A stretch of 36,309 bases of DNA from Bacteroidales bacterium (GTDB taxonomy: Bacteria; Bacteroidota; Bacteroidia; Bacteroidales; WCHB1-69), in the NCBI GenBank assembly GCA_017994425.1, contig JAGOKS010000012.1:1875-38183 (forward strand). Reading direction: 5' to 3'. Below the pieces are notes generated by a model that saw only the letters and a program-made list of their open reading frames with translations, ran no database searches and was not told where the DNA came from. Both the position numbers and the translations under genes were made by a program. Below are positions 8,402 through 18,177 of the stretch, one piece after another (positions within the stretch are counted from its first letter, which is position 1; the number at the start of each line of letters is the position of its first letter).

Positions 8402-8553
8402 AATCTTCATTATTTTCAAATAGAATCATCTGTTTTTTATAGTCATTCTCGGCTATTTTATTGATAAAATTCTCGAATAGAAAACTCACAGAATACTATA
8501 TTTATTATTTATAAAATTATTGATTTTTTATTTTTTTTATCATTTTTTTTTAT

Positions 8554-8561
8554 TACTTTTG
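8554..8561 (+). promoter_or_regulatory. Bacteroidota-type -7 element upstream of dnaX
   Basis: TACTTTTG, followed by CC, sits 25 bases before the dnaX start in a very T-rich stretch. The expected -33 position holds only Ts, with no TTG. The preceding intergenic stretch 8402-8550 shows no other feature. Confidence 0.5.
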
Positions 8562-8586
8562 CCAATTATTAGACAGAAAAAAATAA

Positions 8587-10362
8587 ATGGAAAATTTCAT
8601 TGTATCAGCACGAAAATATCGCCCAGGAACATTTAAAACTATTGTTGGACAATCAGCTATAACGACTACATTAAAAAACGCCGTACGTCAAAATCAGGTT
8701 GCTCAAGCATTTTTGTTTTGTGGACCAAGAGGTGTAGGGAAAACAACCTGTGCACGCATTTTAGCCAAAACTATCAACTGTCATAATCTTACAGAGGAAG
8801 GGGAAGCTTGCAACCAATGTGAATCCTGCATTTCGTTTAATCAATCTGCTTCTTTTAATTTCTTTGAGCTGGACGCAGCTTCTAATAATTCTGTAGATGA
8901 TATCCGAACATTAGTCGAACAAGTACGCATACTTCCACAAGGAGCTACTTACAAAGTATATATCATTGACGAGGTGCATATGTTAAGTGCTCAAGCTTTT
9001 AATGCGTTTTTAAAAACATTGGAAGAACCTCCTCCTTACGCTAAATTTATATTAGCGACAACCGAAAAGCATAAAATTATTCCAACCATATTATCAAGAT
9101 GTCAAATTTTTGATTTTAAAAGAATTAAAACCAATGACATCGTTTCACATTTGGAATATGTAGCCAAACAAGAAAATGTATTAGTCGAACAAGCAGCGCT
9201 TGAGATTATTAGTCAAAAAGCAGAAGGCAGTCTTCGCGATGCATTGTCAATTTTTGATCAAGCGGTTAATTTCTCAGAAGGAAATATTACGTATGAACAT
9301 GTCATTGAAAATTTAAATATAATAGATTTTAATTACTTTTTTAAAATTATTAAAGCCCTCCATCAAGGTGATATTGCTGAAGTATTAATTGATTTTAATG
9401 ATATTATCGATAAAGGATACGACGGACAAATTTTTCTTGAAAGCATTAGTGAACATACTCGAAATTTAATGGCCTGCAAATTAGGGGTTACTAATTTACT
9501 GGAAACAGGAGAAAACATCAAGCACCAATACATCGAACAAGCCAAACAATTAGACTCTAATTTTTTGTTGAATTGTCTATCTATTTTCAGCCGATGTGAT
9601 GCTTCTTATAAAACAGCCAACAACAAACGATTACATATCGAAATTTCGCTTATGCTTATTTGCAACGAAAAGACTAAATTAAAATCAAACACAACTATAA
9701 ATGAATCTCCAACTTCATATAAACCACCCATTCAATCAAATGAAAAGCCTAAGCCAATTGATACATATCCGGAGCTTACTATAAATCCCTCTCCAACTTT
9801 CAAAAGACAAATAAAAGCAGAACCCTCCCTTATGACCACAATTCCCATTAAAGATATTCTTAAAAACGAAAAAGAAAATATTTTAAAGACTACCCCAAAT
9901 ATTGAACCTAACAAAAACCCTATAAAAAACGAAAAAATTAATTATGTTGATGAATACGAAGAAATTGAAGAAAATATAGTTGAAGAATGTACGTGTGAAT
10001 CAAAAGACGCTACAGAATTATTAACTAAAAATTGGATGAAGTATGTAGAAAAAGCAACTCCAAATGCTATTGCCGCTCGTATGCTACTTAACGAAGAAGT
10101 GCCATTGATAAAAGATGAAAATAAGTTAATGTTTGAAGTAGCCAACTCAATTGCGGAAAAAGAAATCAAAGACATCATAAATAACCTCTTACAAATTATT
10201 TATACTGAAACTAACATAAAATATACTTACGAAATTCAGATTGATCATAATAAAAAAATTGAAAGTAAGATCATAGATCCAGATGAAAAATTCAAAAAGA
10301 TGAATGAATCAAATCCTTCATTATTAACATTTAAACAACAACTAAATTTAAATATTTTTTAA
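8587..10362 (+). CDS. dnaX: DNA polymerase III subunit gamma/tau
   Basis: The protein is the ATPase of the clamp loader. The 591 residues begin with the typical A-R-K-Y-R-P segment and have Walker A G-P-R-G-V-G-K-T-T (46-54), zinc cysteines 65, 75, 78 and 81, Walker B with D-E-V-H (128-131), and S-R-C (170-172). After about residue 360 comes a low-complexity linker rich in P, K, N and T, then a C-terminal domain (about 455-590) that in relatives contacts the polymerase. The domain order is normal for a tau-length product. An A7 run exists at 10252-10258, but it lies too near the end to make a conventional gamma form. It probably partners with the delta' protein encoded at 1320-2483. The M16 peptidase gene starts 12 bases downstream. 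Confidence 0.93.
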   Translation: MENFIVSARKYRPGTFKTIVGQSAITTTLKNAVRQNQVAQAFLFCGPRGVGKTTCARILAKTINCHNLTEEGEACNQCESCISFNQSASFNFFELDAASNNSVDDIRTLVEQVRILPQGATYKVYIIDEVHMLSAQAFNAFLKTLEEPPPYAKFILATTEKHKIIPTILSRCQIFDFKRIKTNDIVSHLEYVAKQENVLVEQAALEIISQKAEGSLRDALSIFDQAVNFSEGNITYEHVIENLNIIDFNYFFKIIKALHQGDIAEVLIDFNDIIDKGYDGQIFLESISEHTRNLMACKLGVTNLLETGENIKHQYIEQAKQLDSNFLLNCLSIFSRCDASYKTANNKRLHIEISLMLICNEKTKLKSNTTINESPTSYKPPIQSNEKPKPIDTYPELTINPSPTFKRQIKAEPSLMTTIPIKDILKNEKENILKTTPNIEPNKNPIKNEKINYVDEYEEIEENIVEECTCESKDATELLTKNWMKYVEKATPNAIAARMLLNEEVPLIKDENKLMFEVANSIAEKEIKDIINNLLQIIYTETNIKYTYEIQIDHNKKIESKIIDPDEKFKKMNESNPSLLTFKQQLNLNIF

Positions 10363-10374
10363 AATAATTCACAT

Positions 10375-13284
10375 ATGACAAAAATCAAACTATCGTTTAC
10401 AGTAATATGCTGTTTTTTAATATGTATCGGTTTTGCTCAACAAGACGTTAATTGGGATAAAGAAATTCCTGTCGATCCCAAGGTAAGAATTGGGAAACTA
10501 GATAACGGATTAGTTTACTATATACGTAAAAATTCCAAACCTGAAAATCGAGTGGAATTACGATTAGCCGTAAAAGCCGGTTCAATGCAAGAAACCGACG
10601 AACAAGTTGGACTTGCTCATTTTACGGAACATATGGCTTTTAATGGAAGTACTCATTTCAAGAAAAATGAATTAATTAGTTATATGCAATCTATAGGCAT
10701 GCGTTTTGGAGGTGATATAAATGCTTATACTAGCTTTGATGAAACTGTATATATGCTAACTGTTCCTACTGATAATAAAGGACAATTAGATACAGGGTTT
10801 TTAGTTCTTTTGGATTGGGCTGCCAATTTAAGTATGGAGAGTAAAGATATTGATGACGAACGCGGTGTTATCATAGAAGAATGGAGAATTGGAAAAAATG
10901 CTGATGAACGCATGCGTAATGTGTGGTTCCCTATCGTTTTCACAAATTCACTTTATGCAAAACGTTTACCTATTGGCACCTATGAAAACCTAAAATCATT
11001 CAAACATGAAACCATACGTGACTTTTACAAGACATGGTATCGCCCGGAATTACAAGCTATTATAATTGTAGGTGATATCGACATTGATTATACAGAGGCT
11101 AAAATTAAAGAACTCTTCGGACAACTTCAAAATCCAAAAAATGCACCTGAAAAAATCATGCATCCCATAGCTGATAATAAAGAGATTTTGATAGCACGTG
11201 CTACTGATAAAGAAGCCACTCATAGTCAAATAATGACTATTCGCAAAAACAAAGGTTTTTGTCCTAAAACTTTGCAAGACTATCGTACCAGCTTAATGCA
11301 TCGTTTATACAATATGATGATAGCTGAACGATTTAATGAATTACAACAAGACCCTGCTTGTCCTGTAATCAGCGCCGGAAGTTATTATGATGATTTTATT
11401 GGCAATGTAGATGCTTATACCGGCTACGCTATCGCCAAAGAAAACAAGATGAAAGAATCACTACTTCTCCTAATGAAAGAAGAAGAGCGCATCAAACAAC
11501 ATGGGTTTCTTGAATCTGAGCTTGAACGTGCTAAAGAAGAATTAATGGCAACCCTTGAAAAAGCTTCTAATGAAGCTGAAAAAACACTCTCTTCATCATT
11601 TGCAAGCTCTTATATAAATCATTTTCTTAATGAAAGTCCTATAATGGGTGCTAAAATTGAATATACACAAGCTAAAAAAATAATTGAAACTATTAAAGCT
11701 GATGAAATAAGCGCATTTGCAAAACAATGGATAACGGATGAAAACTTTGTAATAGTTATTTTAGGTCCTGAAAAAGAAGGCTTAGATATATTATCGGAAA
11801 CTCAAGCTAAAAACATAATAAAAAAAGGAGATTATAAAATTGTCAGTCCATATGTAGATAACTATAAACCCGAACCACTAATTAATAAGGAATTAACAGG
11901 GTGCAAAATCCAATCATCAAGAGAGTTAATAGATATTGATGCTACAGAATATACTTTAGAAAACGGCATTAAAGTAATTTTAAAATCGACTAATTTTAAA
12001 GATGATGAAATACTAATGAAAGCAGAAGCTCCAGGAGGTTCAAGTTTGTTTGGATTATATGACTTCCCTTCCACTTTATTTGCTACTGAACTAGTAGAAC
12101 GCTCAGGATTAGGTGCTTTTGATTATATTTCTTTGCAAAAAAAATTAAAGGGTAAAAATATTAGTATTTCCCCTGTAATAGGAGAACTATGGAATGGATT
12201 CTATGGGAGTACAACTCCTAAAGATTTTGAAGTTATGCTTCAACTACTTTATCTTTATTACGATGCACCGCGTTTTGATGAATCGGCATTTCAAGCTATT
12301 ATTTCTGAAACGAAAAATCAAATAAAATTTATTTCTTCCAATCCAATGTATGTTTTTTTGGATACACTTATTAAAATCAGCACCCAATCTGATCCCCGAA
12401 TTCAAGTTGTACCGGACGAAACCCTTATAAACAATGCTACTTATAAACAAGCACTCGATGTTTATAAAGACCGTTTCAGCAGTGCCGGAAATCTGATTTT
12501 TACCTTTGTAGGAAACATTAATAAAGAAGAAATGTTACCATTGATTGAAAAATACATTGGAAGTCTTCCTATTATCGATAAAAAAGAAATGTTTAAAAAT
12601 GTATATTTCGGATTTCCTAATGAAACACAAGATATCAATATATATGTAGGTGTTGATAATAAAAGTTCTATGGGAATTATTTTCAACCATGATTACGAAT
12701 GGAATACTAAAACAAATCTATGTTTAGATATCTTTCAAGAAATTCTTGATATACAACTCTATGAAGTTATACGTGAAAAAATGGGAGGTACTTATTCTCC
12801 TACTTTACAATTTAATTACAACAAATATCCGGAGACTGAATATAGTATGATGATTTATATTAATTGTGATCCAAAGAAAACAAAAAAAATCAGCAAAACT
12901 GTTTTTAGCATTATCAACAAAACACTCAGTAAAGGATTTACAAATGAAGAACTGCAAAAAGCAAAAGAACAAATAAAAAAATCCATAGAATTAAATTTCG
13001 AAAAAAATTCATATTGGCAAAATTATATCTCCGAACAATATTTCAATGGAGATCCTTTAGATGAATATAAAACATATCAACAATTATTAAATGAAATAAC
13101 TGCTGAAGAAATTCTTAAAACTATTCAACCTATTTTTAACACTTCACATTATGTAAGCGTTTATCAATATCCGGAAAAGAAAAATGCTAAAGTTAAAGAG
13201 GACAAAAACAAGGACACAGAAGAAAGCGATAATGAAAAGGAAGAAAGTGAAGAACCTATAAAGAAGTCTAAAACTAAAAAATAA
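10375..13284 (+). CDS. Secreted M16-family zinc metallopeptidase (PqqL/pitrilysin-like)
   Basis: The 969-residue protein starts with a signal peptide (hydrophobic core about 7-20, ending F-A-Q). It has the inverted zinc motif H-F-T-E-H at 82-86, with the downstream Glu in the E-R-G-V-I-I-E-E segment (162-169). Two M16 halves are apparent: the active N-terminal half, and a second inactive half beginning around residue 520 that includes an R-E-K-M-G-G-T-Y-S motif near 800. This tandem layout is the usual periplasmic Bacteroidota form, whose members degrade peptides in the envelope. The last 35 or so residues are a K/E/D-rich tail, unusual for the family and perhaps disordered. It follows dnaX by 12 bases, probably as read-through rather than a shared function, and is closed by the terminator at 13283. 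Confidence 0.9.
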   Translation: MTKIKLSFTVICCFLICIGFAQQDVNWDKEIPVDPKVRIGKLDNGLVYYIRKNSKPENRVELRLAVKAGSMQETDEQVGLAHFTEHMAFNGSTHFKKNELISYMQSIGMRFGGDINAYTSFDETVYMLTVPTDNKGQLDTGFLVLLDWAANLSMESKDIDDERGVIIEEWRIGKNADERMRNVWFPIVFTNSLYAKRLPIGTYENLKSFKHETIRDFYKTWYRPELQAIIIVGDIDIDYTEAKIKELFGQLQNPKNAPEKIMHPIADNKEILIARATDKEATHSQIMTIRKNKGFCPKTLQDYRTSLMHRLYNMMIAERFNELQQDPACPVISAGSYYDDFIGNVDAYTGYAIAKENKMKESLLLLMKEEERIKQHGFLESELERAKEELMATLEKASNEAEKTLSSSFASSYINHFLNESPIMGAKIEYTQAKKIIETIKADEISAFAKQWITDENFVIVILGPEKEGLDILSETQAKNIIKKGDYKIVSPYVDNYKPEPLINKELTGCKIQSSRELIDIDATEYTLENGIKVILKSTNFKDDEILMKAEAPGGSSLFGLYDFPSTLFATELVERSGLGAFDYISLQKKLKGKNISISPVIGELWNGFYGSTTPKDFEVMLQLLYLYYDAPRFDESAFQAIISETKNQIKFISSNPMYVFLDTLIKISTQSDPRIQVVPDETLINNATYKQALDVYKDRFSSAGNLIFTFVGNINKEEMLPLIEKYIGSLPIIDKKEMFKNVYFGFPNETQDINIYVGVDNKSSMGIIFNHDYEWNTKTNLCLDIFQEILDIQLYEVIREKMGGTYSPTLQFNYNKYPETEYSMMIYINCDPKKTKKISKTVFSIINKTLSKGFTNEELQKAKEQIKKSIELNFEKNSYWQNYISEQYFNGDPLDEYKTYQQLLNEITAEEILKTIQPIFNTSHYVSVYQYPEKKNAKVKEDKNKDTEESDNEKEESEEPIKKSKTKK

Positions 13285-13312
13285 AAAAAAGCTGTCATAA
13301 GACAGCTTTTTT
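13283..13312. terminator. Bidirectional intrinsic terminator between convergent genes
   Basis: GCTGTC (13291-13296), loop ATAA, GACAGC (13301-13306), flanked by an A-run on the left and a T-run on the right so that both strands have a stem plus U-tract. It separates the M16 peptidase (stop 13284) and hydE (stop at 13311). Confidence 0.9.
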
Positions 13313-14357
13313 ATTTATTGATAGGAATAAAATCTCCTCTTGTTACTTTGATAGTATAACCAATTTTTTCCATTTGAAGTTTTAACATCGGCAAGTATTC
13401 AGATGCTTCCAGGCCTGTTGCTATTTTATTATCATAAATCATATAATTCTTTCTAACACTTAAAGGCGAAAGATTAGGCATCACAACGTTTGCACCCGCT
13501 AAAATTCCATGTTCTCGCCCTACTTTATCAATAGTACCTAATGCCGTAGTAGATGGTAATAACGCACTTGGAAGCATCAGACGTAAAATTGCCAACATAA
13601 ACAATGTTAATTCAAGCGTTCCGGCTTTTTCGTCAGCAAAAGGAGTCTCATGATGGGAAATAAAGGGTCCTATTCCAACCATTTGAGGCTGTAAATCTGC
13701 AATAAACAATAAGTCTTCCACAAGATTTTCAATGGTTTGAAAAGGAGAACCTACCATAAAACCCGATCCTACCTGATAACCGATTTTTTTTAAATCATAC
13801 AAACAACGTTTACGTTCATCGCTAGACATTGTTTTAGGATGAAGCTGTTGATAATGAAAAGCATTAGCCGTTTCATGTCGCAACAAATACCTATCTGCAC
13901 CTGCTTTATAGAGTTTTAGATAACTATCGTATGATTTTTCTCCCAATGATAACGTTATGGCACAATCAGGATGATTATTTTTTATACTACTTACTATATC
14001 AACCATACGAACATCGTTATAATAAGGATCATCACCACCTTGTAAAACAAAAGTACGAAAGCCAAGAATATAGCCTTCTCTACAACATTCTAAAATTTGT
14101 GATTTTGTCAATCGATAACGTTTAACATTTTTATTTGCTTTACGGATTCCACAATAATAACAATCGTTTTTACAATAATTGGTTAATTCTATTAATCCAC
14201 GAATATAAATATCTTTCCCATAATAGCTTTGTCTTACTTCTCTTGCCTTTGAAAATAAATATTCACTTATGACAGCATTTCTATTTGCAATTAGATCTAT
14301 AAATTCTTCTTTTAAAAGTATTCGATTTTTAGTTAACTTATCAATCAACGGATACAT
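13311..14357 (-). CDS. hydE: [FeFe]-hydrogenase H-cluster maturase HydE (radical SAM)
   Basis: HydE is a radical-SAM enzyme that, with HydG and HydF, builds the diiron subcluster of [FeFe] hydrogenase. The 348-residue protein has the SAM cluster cysteines at 62, 66 and 69 in N-Y-C-K-N-D-C-Y-Y-C-G, preceded by the R-G-L-I-E-L-T segment. Further HydE features are L-Q-G-G-D-D near 115-120, an L-R-H-E-T-A-N segment, G-I-G-P-F-I-S-H, and the G-A-N-V-V-M-P-N-L-S-P block. PylB and BioB are related, but the H-E-T-A-N and A-N-V-V-M-P-N motifs favour HydE. No hydF, hydG or hydrogenase gene lies within the window. It is 96 bases downstream of the subtilase gene in the same direction, without an obvious TAnnTTTG box of its own. 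Confidence 0.9.
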   Translation of the reverse strand: MYPLIDKLTKNRILLKEEFIDLIANRNAVISEYLFSKAREVRQSYYGKDIYIRGLIELTNYCKNDCYYCGIRKANKNVKRYRLTKSQILECCREGYILGFRTFVLQGGDDPYYNDVRMVDIVSSIKNNHPDCAITLSLGEKSYDSYLKLYKAGADRYLLRHETANAFHYQQLHPKTMSSDERKRCLYDLKKIGYQVGSGFMVGSPFQTIENLVEDLLFIADLQPQMVGIGPFISHHETPFADEKAGTLELTLFMLAILRLMLPSALLPSTTALGTIDKVGREHGILAGANVVMPNLSPLSVRKNYMIYDNKIATGLEASEYLPMLKLQMEKIGYTIKVTRGDFIPINK

Positions 14358-14453
14358 AATAATTTATTATTAATTAAAAGGAAGCTTCATGCTTATCTCA
14401 TAACACCGATACGTTTGAAGTGTTCATTATATTAATTATTTTTTAAGATTGAA

Positions 14454-16175
14454 TCATTCTTGTAGTTCTTTCTTTTTCTTTTCCTTTTCCATGCCAATGA
14501 CATAGTGACAATTCACAATTTCTCCTTTCAGATACAAATCGACAAATCCATAATCCATAGTACCTAATGAGGGAAGTTCTTTTATTTTAATTACTTTTTT
14601 CCCTTTGGGAATTTTGTACTCTTTTACTTCCGTTGATTCACCATTTCGTAATTTCAATTGAAGAGTGCATTTTGTTTGCACCTTAGAATTAATTTTGATT
14701 ATTATGGGGCTATTGTTATATACAAAGGTGTTCAATTGTATTTCAAACATAGGATTTCCACTTGCATCATAGGTCGGCGGAGCTTGTAAAAGTAAGTTAT
14801 AGGCTTTAAAAAAATCCGTAATACCATATCCCAAGGAACTATCAGGTTTTGTTGCTTGGTGTCCGCTTTGACGAATAGCATTTATAATTTCATAGGTTGT
14901 TTTTTCAGGGAAAGCTTGCCATAAACAACTAACCATACCCGCCAACAAGGGAGATGAAAAAGAAGTACCATCTGCAGCTAGTGTTTTACCAAAAGGATTA
15001 GCAACATAGGTTGCTCTTCCTACGGCACAAGCATCAGGTTTTATCCGGCTGTCAGCAGTAGGACCATAAGAGCTGAATTCGGCTCTTTCACCTTTTACAT
15101 TTATTCCCCCAACGGCAAGTATGTCTTCTGCATCAGCAGGACAGCCAATATATTTCCATTTATCATTACCCGCATTTCCGGCACTATTACAAACAATTAT
15201 TCCTTTCTTTGCTGCAATGGTAGCTGCTTGTGATGCTCTACTTACTTTCCCGTTTAAATCAGCTGCCGTCCTTGGCTGATTGGGATCATCAAATTTAGTA
15301 TAACCTAAGGATGAATTTAAAACATCACAACCCAAACTATCAGCCCATTCAATTCCTGCGACCCAATTATCTTCTTCAATTTTATTTTCAGACCGGCTAT
15401 CTTCTGTCTGAGCTAAATAAACAAATACGTTTGGAGCAGAACCTATCAATTCATTTGGCACTTCGGAGGCGATACAGGAAAGCACATAAGTGCCGTGACT
15501 ATGTTTACGCATTGGATCCACACAAGGTTCAACAAAATTTCGAGCCCCTAACAAACGATTTTCTTTGCGTAAAATTTCGAAATGACGTATCGAATCTACA
15601 TTATGAAAGCCCCCATCCATTATCATCATGTGTATTCCCTGACCGGAATATCCCAATCGATGCAACCAATGAATGTTATTGATTCGAATCTGATTTGTGG
15701 ATTTACCATAGGAAAATATGGTATTTGTATCTATCCCTATCACATTCAAATTATTATCTATTGAATTATAGTAAAACCGTTCATCACATGGTATTTCTTT
15801 CTCTTTCAATAATATTGTTCTTTCTGCAAATGCTACAAATGGAAGCTTTTTTATTTTATCTAAAATTTCCTCTTCCTCCGCATATACCGTGATTCCATTT
15901 AACCATTTGGAACAAGTAAACAAAACCATAGTTGAATCTAACGATAACACTTCCTGTATATAGTTTTTATTTACAGGCAAATCCTCCACAGTTACGGGAA
16001 TATTAAAACGTTTTCTTTTTTCAACAGTTCTTGGCGAAAGAAATTCATTTGGTCTGTCAACAGAATATTCACTCTTATTTTTATCTGTAAATTGAATCCA
16101 ATATTTTGCCGGTGTTTGTGAAAAACTGCTTAAAATAAAAAATAAAAACGGCAAATAAACACATATTCTTTTCAT
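14454..16175 (-). CDS. Secreted S8-family serine peptidase (subtilase)
   Basis: I choose the ATG ending at 16175 (573 residues). It opens directly with a signal peptide ending in S-S-F-S-Q and has an AGAGGA sequence about 9 bases upstream. A longer start at 16205 adds ten polar residues and overlaps the previous gene. The catalytic triad is clear in this numbering: Asp187 in M-D-G-G-F, His227 in H-S-H-G-T, Ser405 in G-T-S-F-S-S-P, with the oxyanion Asn in N-S-A-G-N near 330. Residues of about 25-130 look like a propeptide/inhibitor region, and about 100 residues after the catalytic domain form a beta-rich C-terminal part. I see no clear type IX secretion sorting domain. It follows the DUF3857 gene by 16 bases. 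Confidence 0.87.
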   Translation of the reverse strand: MKRICVYLPFLFFILSSFSQTPAKYWIQFTDKNKSEYSVDRPNEFLSPRTVEKRKRFNIPVTVEDLPVNKNYIQEVLSLDSTMVLFTCSKWLNGITVYAEEEEILDKIKKLPFVAFAERTILLKEKEIPCDERFYYNSIDNNLNVIGIDTNTIFSYGKSTNQIRINNIHWLHRLGYSGQGIHMMIMDGGFHNVDSIRHFEILRKENRLLGARNFVEPCVDPMRKHSHGTYVLSCIASEVPNELIGSAPNVFVYLAQTEDSRSENKIEEDNWVAGIEWADSLGCDVLNSSLGYTKFDDPNQPRTAADLNGKVSRASQAATIAAKKGIIVCNSAGNAGNDKWKYIGCPADAEDILAVGGINVKGERAEFSSYGPTADSRIKPDACAVGRATYVANPFGKTLAADGTSFSSPLLAGMVSCLWQAFPEKTTYEIINAIRQSGHQATKPDSSLGYGITDFFKAYNLLLQAPPTYDASGNPMFEIQLNTFVYNNSPIIIKINSKVQTKCTLQLKLRNGESTEVKEYKIPKGKKVIKIKELPSLGTMDYGFVDLYLKGEIVNCHYVIGMEKEKKKKELQE

Positions 16176-16191
16176 ATAATTATCCTCTTTA

Positions 16192-18147
16192 TTATTGTTT
16201 TTCAAATATTAATACTGCATTGTTAAAAGCTGCTGCCGCATTGATAACTTTTTGGTAACTTTCATACTCTTCTACCGGATAATACAATCGATCGTAATAC
16301 TCTTCCGATTCAACAACAATGGTATTCCCTTCTTTTCTAGTTTTTACCAAAAAAACAGCTTGTTCGTCTTTATCGGTTACCTTAACGGCTATATCATTAT
16401 AATTGACACATGTATATCCATCGGGGATATCACATACAATGATACGATTATAATGAGACTTATGGGTTCTTTCTATAGGAAGCAAACGTGGTTTTTCTTG
16501 TTTTAATTCACTTTGTTTGCCTATCAAAGCTCCAATTGTTACAGTAATTTTATTTTCCTCAAACTTCATTAAATAATAATCAATCATATCCGCATTCATG
16601 ATTAGTGGATGTATAAATATATCTTCGGGAGTAGCATTTATGATTTCAACAGCATCTAAACTAATACTTTCACTTCCCAATGCCAAATAATGATCTATAA
16701 CTTCATTTTTATCTTCTTCTTCCATATCAGGAAGGTTAAATTGTAAACCAAAGCCATAATAACCTGTCATCACTCTTTTGATATGACCTTTGAGTATCTT
16801 TTTATTCAAATCTATACTGACATGAACATTAATTGAATCCCCGCTGTATTTCTTATCTAAAACAGGGATACTCTTGAATGTAGGAACAAAAGAAGTAATA
16901 TTACTTACTGTAACCGGCTCCAAAAACAAAGCATCTTGACCGGCAAGTACTGATGGGGTTAACCCAACGCGCAATGCTCTAAAAGTTGGGGCTACATATT
17001 GTTTAATTTCAGGAATATAAAACATTACATCATGCAAATAGTTTGGACCATTGAAGGTCTTATCAAAACCTTTGTATGTCTTGTCATTTGTAAATACTAT
17101 TTGATTCTCAATTTTATAGTAATCAAACAAATAATAATAAACTTTCGTTAATCCGATTGTATTTGTTATTTTATTTTTCAAACCAAATGTTAAATCTGAA
17201 AAGAAACTGGCATTTGCGTCAATAAATAATATTTCTTTTTTAACATAATTTTCAATTGTTTGTACTTTCTCTTGCGTTGACATTTTTTTATCAATCGGTA
17301 TTTGTGATGCAAATTTCTTAAGAAGTTTTATTTCAGCTTTTTCCGGTTGGGCAATGGTAGTATATAAATTTTGCGAAAGTGTACCTATCGTATTCAGTCG
17401 CATTTTTCCTCTACTATAATTATAAGCAAGGACAAACTCTATGCGCGGTTCATAAGCATCATAGAACGACATCTCTTGGTCGCTGATTTTTGGTAGATTT
17501 TCAGCAGTAATATAAGTATAACGCAATTCTTTTTGGCTAAAAATAGTATCTATGATTTCTGACAAACCATTATATAATGAAAATTCAGATTTTAAATAAT
17601 CCGGCATTACCATCGTAAACTCAGCTTTTTTAATAGGATTATTTCCGGGAAAATAATAACTTCCATCTTCTATGACGTTAGGTTTACGTATGATATAAAA
17701 AAACTCTAAAACATCTCCGATTTCAGCCTTTTCAAGAACCAGATAATTATCTTTATCTCCGTCTTCTTCTATTTCAACCATATCGCTTTTTGACAATTCA
17801 ATGATTTGCCCATTTTTCTTAACACAACGAGCTTTGCATTCCAGAATGTTATCATCGCTGCCGGGGATGTTAAGTTTTCTGTATCCTTCGAGTTTTTCAT
17901 AATCATATATTTTAAGCATAATATGAAGACACTCCCATAATTCTACACCTTCATCTTCTATGCGATAATCCAACACACGCCCATAATACAAAGCTGCCAC
18001 TCCATCTTTGGCATAAAGTGTATCACAAGTTTCTGAAATAAGGGGTATTTCTTTAAACTTATAGTTTTTTAAATCAACTCCTATCTGAGCTGAAAGGCTT
18101 TGCAGGATGAAATAACATCCGAAAACTATACTTAATTTTTTCATCAT
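16192..18147 (-). CDS. Exported DUF3857 protein with degenerate transglutaminase-like region
   Basis: The 651-residue protein has a signal peptide ending in L-S-A-Q near residue 21, followed by a long DUF3857-type beta-rich domain (about 30-240). Then comes a region in the position of the transglutaminase-like domain (about 275-410). In that region the family's G-D-C catalytic cysteine segment reads T-N-T-I-G-L-T-K. The His is kept in Y-L-H-D-V-M-F-Y-I-P, and the usual D-P-T is A-P-T, so two of three triad residues are missing. A C-terminal beta-rich domain closes the protein. An enzymatic role is therefore unlikely; a periplasmic or surface binding role is an inference. The gene is between the MORN-repeat protein (31-base gap) and the subtilase (16-base gap), both exported. 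Confidence 0.75.
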   Translation of the reverse strand: MMKKLSIVFGCYFILQSLSAQIGVDLKNYKFKEIPLISETCDTLYAKDGVAALYYGRVLDYRIEDEGVELWECLHIMLKIYDYEKLEGYRKLNIPGSDDNILECKARCVKKNGQIIELSKSDMVEIEEDGDKDNYLVLEKAEIGDVLEFFYIIRKPNVIEDGSYYFPGNNPIKKAEFTMVMPDYLKSEFSLYNGLSEIIDTIFSQKELRYTYITAENLPKISDQEMSFYDAYEPRIEFVLAYNYSRGKMRLNTIGTLSQNLYTTIAQPEKAEIKLLKKFASQIPIDKKMSTQEKVQTIENYVKKEILFIDANASFFSDLTFGLKNKITNTIGLTKVYYYLFDYYKIENQIVFTNDKTYKGFDKTFNGPNYLHDVMFYIPEIKQYVAPTFRALRVGLTPSVLAGQDALFLEPVTVSNITSFVPTFKSIPVLDKKYSGDSINVHVSIDLNKKILKGHIKRVMTGYYGFGLQFNLPDMEEEDKNEVIDHYLALGSESISLDAVEIINATPEDIFIHPLIMNADMIDYYLMKFEENKITVTIGALIGKQSELKQEKPRLLPIERTHKSHYNRIIVCDIPDGYTCVNYNDIAVKVTDKDEQAVFLVKTRKEGNTIVVESEEYYDRLYYPVEEYESYQKVINAAAAFNNAVLIFEKQ

Positions 18148-18177
18148 TTTAATTTTTTATTTTATTTTTTTGTGAAT

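Noticed and set aside
10252..10258. A7 run in dnaX as a programmed frameshift site making a gamma form
   Set aside because: It is near the end of the gene, about residue 556 of 591, rather than after the ATPase domains, and no following stem is clear.
14410..14417. TACGTTTG on the plus strand as a promoter
   Set aside because: It matches TAnnTTTG but points into minus-strand genes with no plus-strand gene after it; treated as chance.
16176..16205. Longer start for the subtilase
   Set aside because: It adds ten polar residues ahead of a good signal peptide and overlaps the preceding gene, while the internal ATG has AGAGGA upstream.
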